DNA from: Theodoxus fluviatilis | Lineage: Eukaryota; Mollusca; Gastropoda; Cycloneritida; Neritidae | DNA: 64,000 nt | NCBI GenBank assembly: GCA_034096865.1 | Contig: JAWQFJ010017544.1 | Coordinates: 61,463-125,462 of the forward strand | Reading direction: 5' to 3' | Part shown: in pieces, positions 60,071 to 64,000 of the stretch | Position numbering within the stretch: position 1 is the stretch's first letter | Layout of the letters: the number at the start of each line of letters is the position of its first letter | Position numbers and translations under genes: made by a program | The notes under the pieces: generated by a model | Databases searched by the model: none | What the model was told of the DNA's origin: nothing | What the model saw: only the letters and a program-made list of their open reading frames with translations

Positions 60071-61027
60071 ATGTCGTCCAGGGACGATAAACAAGCAGCG
60101 TGTGTGGAACCCGAGTTCCTCGTGTGTGCTCAACTACCCGCCAACGATCAGAAAACGTTTACAACGTCAGAAATTTGTGCAGCTGCAGAAAATGTGTGCG
60201 GGTACGATTCCATGCTTGGGGCGCAACGCATTGGAGGTCTGTGGAGACTGTATCCGACTAAGCGCGAACACAGAGACAAAATTATCGTGCAAGGCCTCAT
60301 CTTGCGAGGCATACGTGTCACCGCGCGTGATCGAAACCCGTACACAGTCACAACAGCCGACGGTGCAATCAGAGAAAAACAAACGACTAAGGTTATCGTC
60401 GGAAATGTACCGTTTTCGTTTGACGACGAGAAAATCGTCAACGCACTAAAATCCATCGGGTGCGAATTGAGATAACATTTGTTTGACGAGCGAGACAGGG
60501 ATAAACGTGGCAAACTCACGCGATGGAAGACTGACCGCAGGTTCATATATGTCACCATGCCAAGCAAACCACTGCCGAAACAATTGATAATTGGCCCATT
60601 CAAGGCGACGGTCTACCATCGCGAGCAGAAACAAGCTGCTGCTGCAGAGGCATCGTGCAGCAAATGTTTTAGAAAAGGCCACTCTTTCTCCGCCTGCCCG
60701 TATCCAATCAAGTGTCAACAGTGCTACAAAGATGGACACTAGGCCGGAGACATGAAATGCAGCCTTACTCCCGAGATACATAAAGACAACCATCAGGACG
60801 AAGTGAGAGAAGAAGAAACTGCAAGACCAGTATGGATGATGAAGCCATCATCAACCCCCCGCAGAGGAAGATCGAAAGTCCGCAAGCGCCACGACGGAAC
60901 AGTAAGTGACTCTACCAGGCGAGAGGGATCATCTGCGAAGCGACGTGGCCCCGAGTCCGGGAACAGTCTCCCAAACGCGAAGGATCCAGCAGCCAGCCTC
61001 ATCGACACAGATCCTTCGGTAACGTAG
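60071..61027 (+). pseudogene. Tx1-like ORF1 (nucleic-acid-binding, zinc knuckles)
   Basis: One continuous 319-codon frame broken only by TAA at 60473 and TAG at 60740. ORF1 proteins of this type bind the element's RNA. Early blocks are FTTSEICAAAENVCGYDS and GAQRIGGLWRLYPTKREH, then an RRM-like stretch with TTKVIVGNVPFSFDDEKI. Next are two zinc knuckles, CSKCFRKGHSFSAC and CQQCYKDGH followed after the TAG by AGDMKC. A basic, Arg/Ser-rich C-terminus follows (RRGRSKVRKRHDG). I place the start at MSSRDDKQ, because the upstream ATG at 60047 lacks similarity to what I recall of the family. Confidence 0.82.
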
Positions 61028-61108
61028 CGGTGAGTGGGAATCGTCTGTCTCCACATACTCTGACCCATGCTTTCTCCTTGGACATTGAATAGAAAGTAGG
61101 CTTGTCCC

Positions 61109-64000
61109 ATGAATCCTGTTAAGATTCTAACTGTGAGTGCCAGAGGGCTAAAAATCGTTCCAAAAGACTCTCTTTGTTTAATGAAATAAGAACAATAAAG
61201 TGCGACATTGTGTGCCTACAAGAGGCCCATGTTATAACGAGCGACTTGCAACAGTGGGAAAAGGAATGGGGTGGTCAGCTCGTGTATGTGCAGGGAACAG
61301 GCAACAGCAGAGGTGAGATGATCTTATTTGCTAAAAACACACCTCTTGCTGTTGAGGTTATTCATAAAGAAAACATAATTATCATTCTTTCAGTAAAGTC
61401 AGAAGAAATCAATTGTATCATTTGCAATGTTTACGCTCCAAATAATGACAGAGAAAAATATGTTTCTTTAGTAAGCTCTCACAACTAAAAAAATACGACT
61501 GCAACAGCCTTATTCTCTTGGGGGACTTCAATACATTAATGAATAATGAACTTGATATTGTTTCGGGGAAACCACATTGTTCCCGGGAAGTGTATGCTCT
61601 CCATCATATAGTGAATGAGTTGATGTTGACTGATGTGTAGAGACTTCGTCATGAGACTGAGAAGAATTACACCAGGAGTCGTGTTAACCCTTTCATTGCA
61701 AGGCGTCTGGACTACTGTTTTGTGAGTGAAGCTCTGGTTGAAAAATGTGTGGCTTGTGAAATTACAACTCTGCCTAATACTGATCATCGGGGAGTCCTAC
61801 TAGACATACGAAAATCAGGGTTTACCAGAGGCCCGGGTACATGAAAATTTAATAATATGTTATTGAAGGATCCAATACTTGTCGGTGGTATTAACCGGAT
61901 AATTGATGAGGGGATACGAAATATACAATATGACAAACAGAGTGGCAAATGGGAGATGTTAAAAATAAATACTAAAGAATACTGCATCACCTATAGTCAA
62001 CATCGGGCGCAACGCAGAAGAAATGAAATTATTGGTATGAGAAAAAGATTGGATAACATAGAACAAGAATTGGCAAATGATTGCAATCCTGAGTTAGTAA
62101 AGGAAATGACCAAGAATATGCAAGAATTCGAATTGTCAATTACTAAAGCAAAAGGAGCACAAAATCGTGCGAGAATTAGATGGATTGAAGAGGGTGAAAA
62201 AACACGAAATATTTCCTGAACTTAGAAAGCAGCAGAAAGAGAAAGAATGTCATTAGTCATTTAAAGGTGGCAAATTGCAAAATCATCTCAAACCAACGAA
62301 AAATAATGAAGGAACTAGTAAATCACTATAGTAGGCTCTATAATCAAACCACTACAGTGAAAAAAGAAATATTAAGGATGCTATTAACAAATTTTGGGGG
62401 AGTCAGATTTTGTAAAACTAGACGAAGGCGAAAGAATCATTTGCGAAGGTGGTATCACAACAGAGGAAGCAGGCATTGCCACCAAATTCGTGAAAAATGG
62501 AACATCGCCAGGTACGATGGTATAACAACTGAGTTCATTAAATTCTTCTGGAACAAACTGAAACAAATACTCACAGACACTTATAACGAGGCATTCGTGA
62601 AGGGGGAACTTCCATTATCACCCTATTACACAAAAGTTCAGACCTCTCCCGGGATGCATGAACTGGACAACTGTCGGACGGTAACTCTACTGAACACTGA
62701 CTATAAGATATTAGCTAAAATTCTGGCTCTGCGAATGGGTGGAGTCATTAATAAATTAATTAGTCCTGAACAAGTAGGGTATCTAAAGGGAAGGAACATA
62801 GCAACTGCACTAAGAACTATGGAGGATGTAATAGAATATGTACAAACTAAGGAGGAATCGGGATAAGTACTGTCCTTGGACTTCTCGAAGGCCTTTGATT
62901 CGGTGTCAAAGAACTTGCTCCATGAGGCATTGGTCACATTGGGGTTTGGCCCGGATGTTCAAAAATGGGTATCGGTGCTCATATCAAATAATGTCAGTAG
63001 TATTAACCAAGGGGGATGGATATCGGAGCCATTTCAGGTGATCTGTGGCATTAGACAGGGATGTCCTTTTTCCCCTCTAAGCTACATCCTCGCATCGGAA
63101 ATCCTGGCAATAAAAAAAGAGGCAGCAACGTGCAGATAATTGAAGTACCTTCGAATCATGGAGGGAAAGTGACGATCAAAAGTCAACAGTATGCAGATGA
63201 CACCACTTTATGTGTGAGGACAGGTCACGACATTAAACATGTTTTCCAAGTTCTGGAAGACTTTTCTAAGTTCTCTGGCCTTCGTTTAAACAAAGGCAAA
63301 ACAAAAGTAATGGCAATAGGCGAGCAGAATGAGAAAGGCTGAGCGTCAACTGTGTGACAGAGATCAAAATCCTTGGGGTTTACTTTTCTAATACCAGAAA
63401 AGCCGTAGACATAGACAAACACTGGACAAAAAGGCTAGATAATGTAAAGAAATGTAAAAAAACAGTGGGGAAAAAGAGGCCTAAGTACAAGAGGAAAATT
63501 GTTAATTAAGTCTCAGTGTTAGTAAGCCAGTTCATCTTTATAATGCAGTCTATAGGCTTACATGAGAAAGTGATTACAGAACTAATTACAACTTTCTATC
63601 GTTTTATCTGGAAAAGACGCACTAACAATACGAAAGCTTTTGAGAAGGTAAAGAGAGCCGTAATGAAGGCAGACTTTTCTAAGGGTGGTTTGAAGGTGTT
63701 GAATGGGATGGACATGCAGAAGTCGTTCTATCTACAATGAGTTCCGAAATTTATGTCGGCAGTAAATGAACAGTGAGCCCAAACCCCCTTTTGGCACCTC
63801 TCTCAAACTACTCAAGGATGCGGTATATTCAATGTGAATACGAGGCCTTCGCATATCAAGTGTTTGAAGAAAATTAAGAGTCACTTCTGGAGGGAAGTAG
63901 TAATAACGTGGCTGACACTTAAAAAGTGGTGACACTCGCTGATGTGAAAATGAAGACATTTTACACCAAAGATTGTGGTATAACGACCTGATAAAATACA
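61109..64000 (+). pseudogene. Tx1-like ORF2 (endonuclease and reverse transcriptase)
   Basis: It starts MNPVKILTVSARGLK. After a frameshift comes IKCDIVCLQEAH (endonuclease catalytic Glu), GDFNTLMNNELD (Asp/Asn) and NTDHRGVLLD (Asp-His). The linker includes ARIRWIEEGEKT. RT blocks are spread over frames: YLKGRNIATALRTMEDV, LDFSKAFDSVSKNLL (motif A), GIRQGCPFSPLSY (motif B), QYADDTTLCV (motif C) and LNKGKTKVMAIG. The C-terminal region has IMQSIGLHEKVITEL and FIWKRRTNNTKAFEK. At least five frameshifts or stops. The end lies outside the window. Confidence 0.87.

Larger units (their letters stand above)
59985..64000 (+). mobile_element. Tx1/L1-like LINE, 3' end beyond window
   Basis: A two-ORF non-LTR retrotransposon. 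ORF1 is gag-like with paired zinc knuckles. ORF2 has APE endonuclease then reverse transcriptase. The 5' end is not defined; sequence from about 59985 leads without interruption into ORF1. ORF2 is decayed by many stops and frameshifts, while ORF1 has only two stops. The RT wording (LDFSKAFDSVS, GIRQGCPFSP, QYADDT, FYRFIWKRR) favours the Tx1/L1 group. Confidence 0.88.

Overview
The window looks like repeat-dense intergenic DNA from an animal genome, most likely a mollusc and probably a gastropod. That guess rests on the repeat types: tRNA-SINE, L2-, CR1- and Tx1-like LINEs, a Penelope-like element, very long GA, GACA, GATA and GT tracts, and no compact genes. I found no complete host gene, rRNA, true tRNA or CRISPR array. 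The only candidate host coding pieces are two possible single exons, both on the minus strand: a first exon at 37617-37821 and an internal exon at 45112-45284.

The left half (1-30555) is a tandem segmental duplication. Copy 1 is 44-13705 and copy 2 is 15720-30555, separated by about 2 kb. Apart from tandem repeats and insertions the copies are nearly collinear and close to identical. Comparing them exposes filled and empty insertion sites: a 468-bp MITE only in copy 1, and in copy 2 only a 96-bp LINE tail, a 765-bp Ginger-like TIR element and an 883-bp long-TIR element. Minisatellites inside the duplication (57/70-bp units carrying a CRE-like half-site, and a 49-bp array derived from the SINE A box) have expanded differently in each copy. 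An inverted pair of an about 410-bp MITE-like repeat sits at 1.1 and 9.6 kb in copy 1 and is repeated in copy 2.

The middle (30.5-45.3 kb) holds a CRE-motif tandem repeat, long microsatellites, a 2.3-kb array of 14-bp units (38436-40715), a C-rich 25-bp array (43560-44880) and the two candidate exons.

The right third (45.4-64 kb) is a retrotransposon graveyard. A plus-strand L2-like LINE (45886-49841) is split by a minus-strand Penelope-like element (47173-48343) with an 8-bp target duplication. Three minus-strand fragments of one LINE family (53.5-58.4 kb), one more at 33.7-35.2 kb and a short plus-strand 3' end at 50.5 kb all have TC-rich repeats on both flanks, always with TC on the LINE's sense strand. 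This suggests insertion targeted to (TC)n microsatellites. A degraded Tx1/L1-like LINE with both ORFs runs from about 60 kb off the right edge.

All assignments come from reading the sequence and remembered family motifs. No database search was run.
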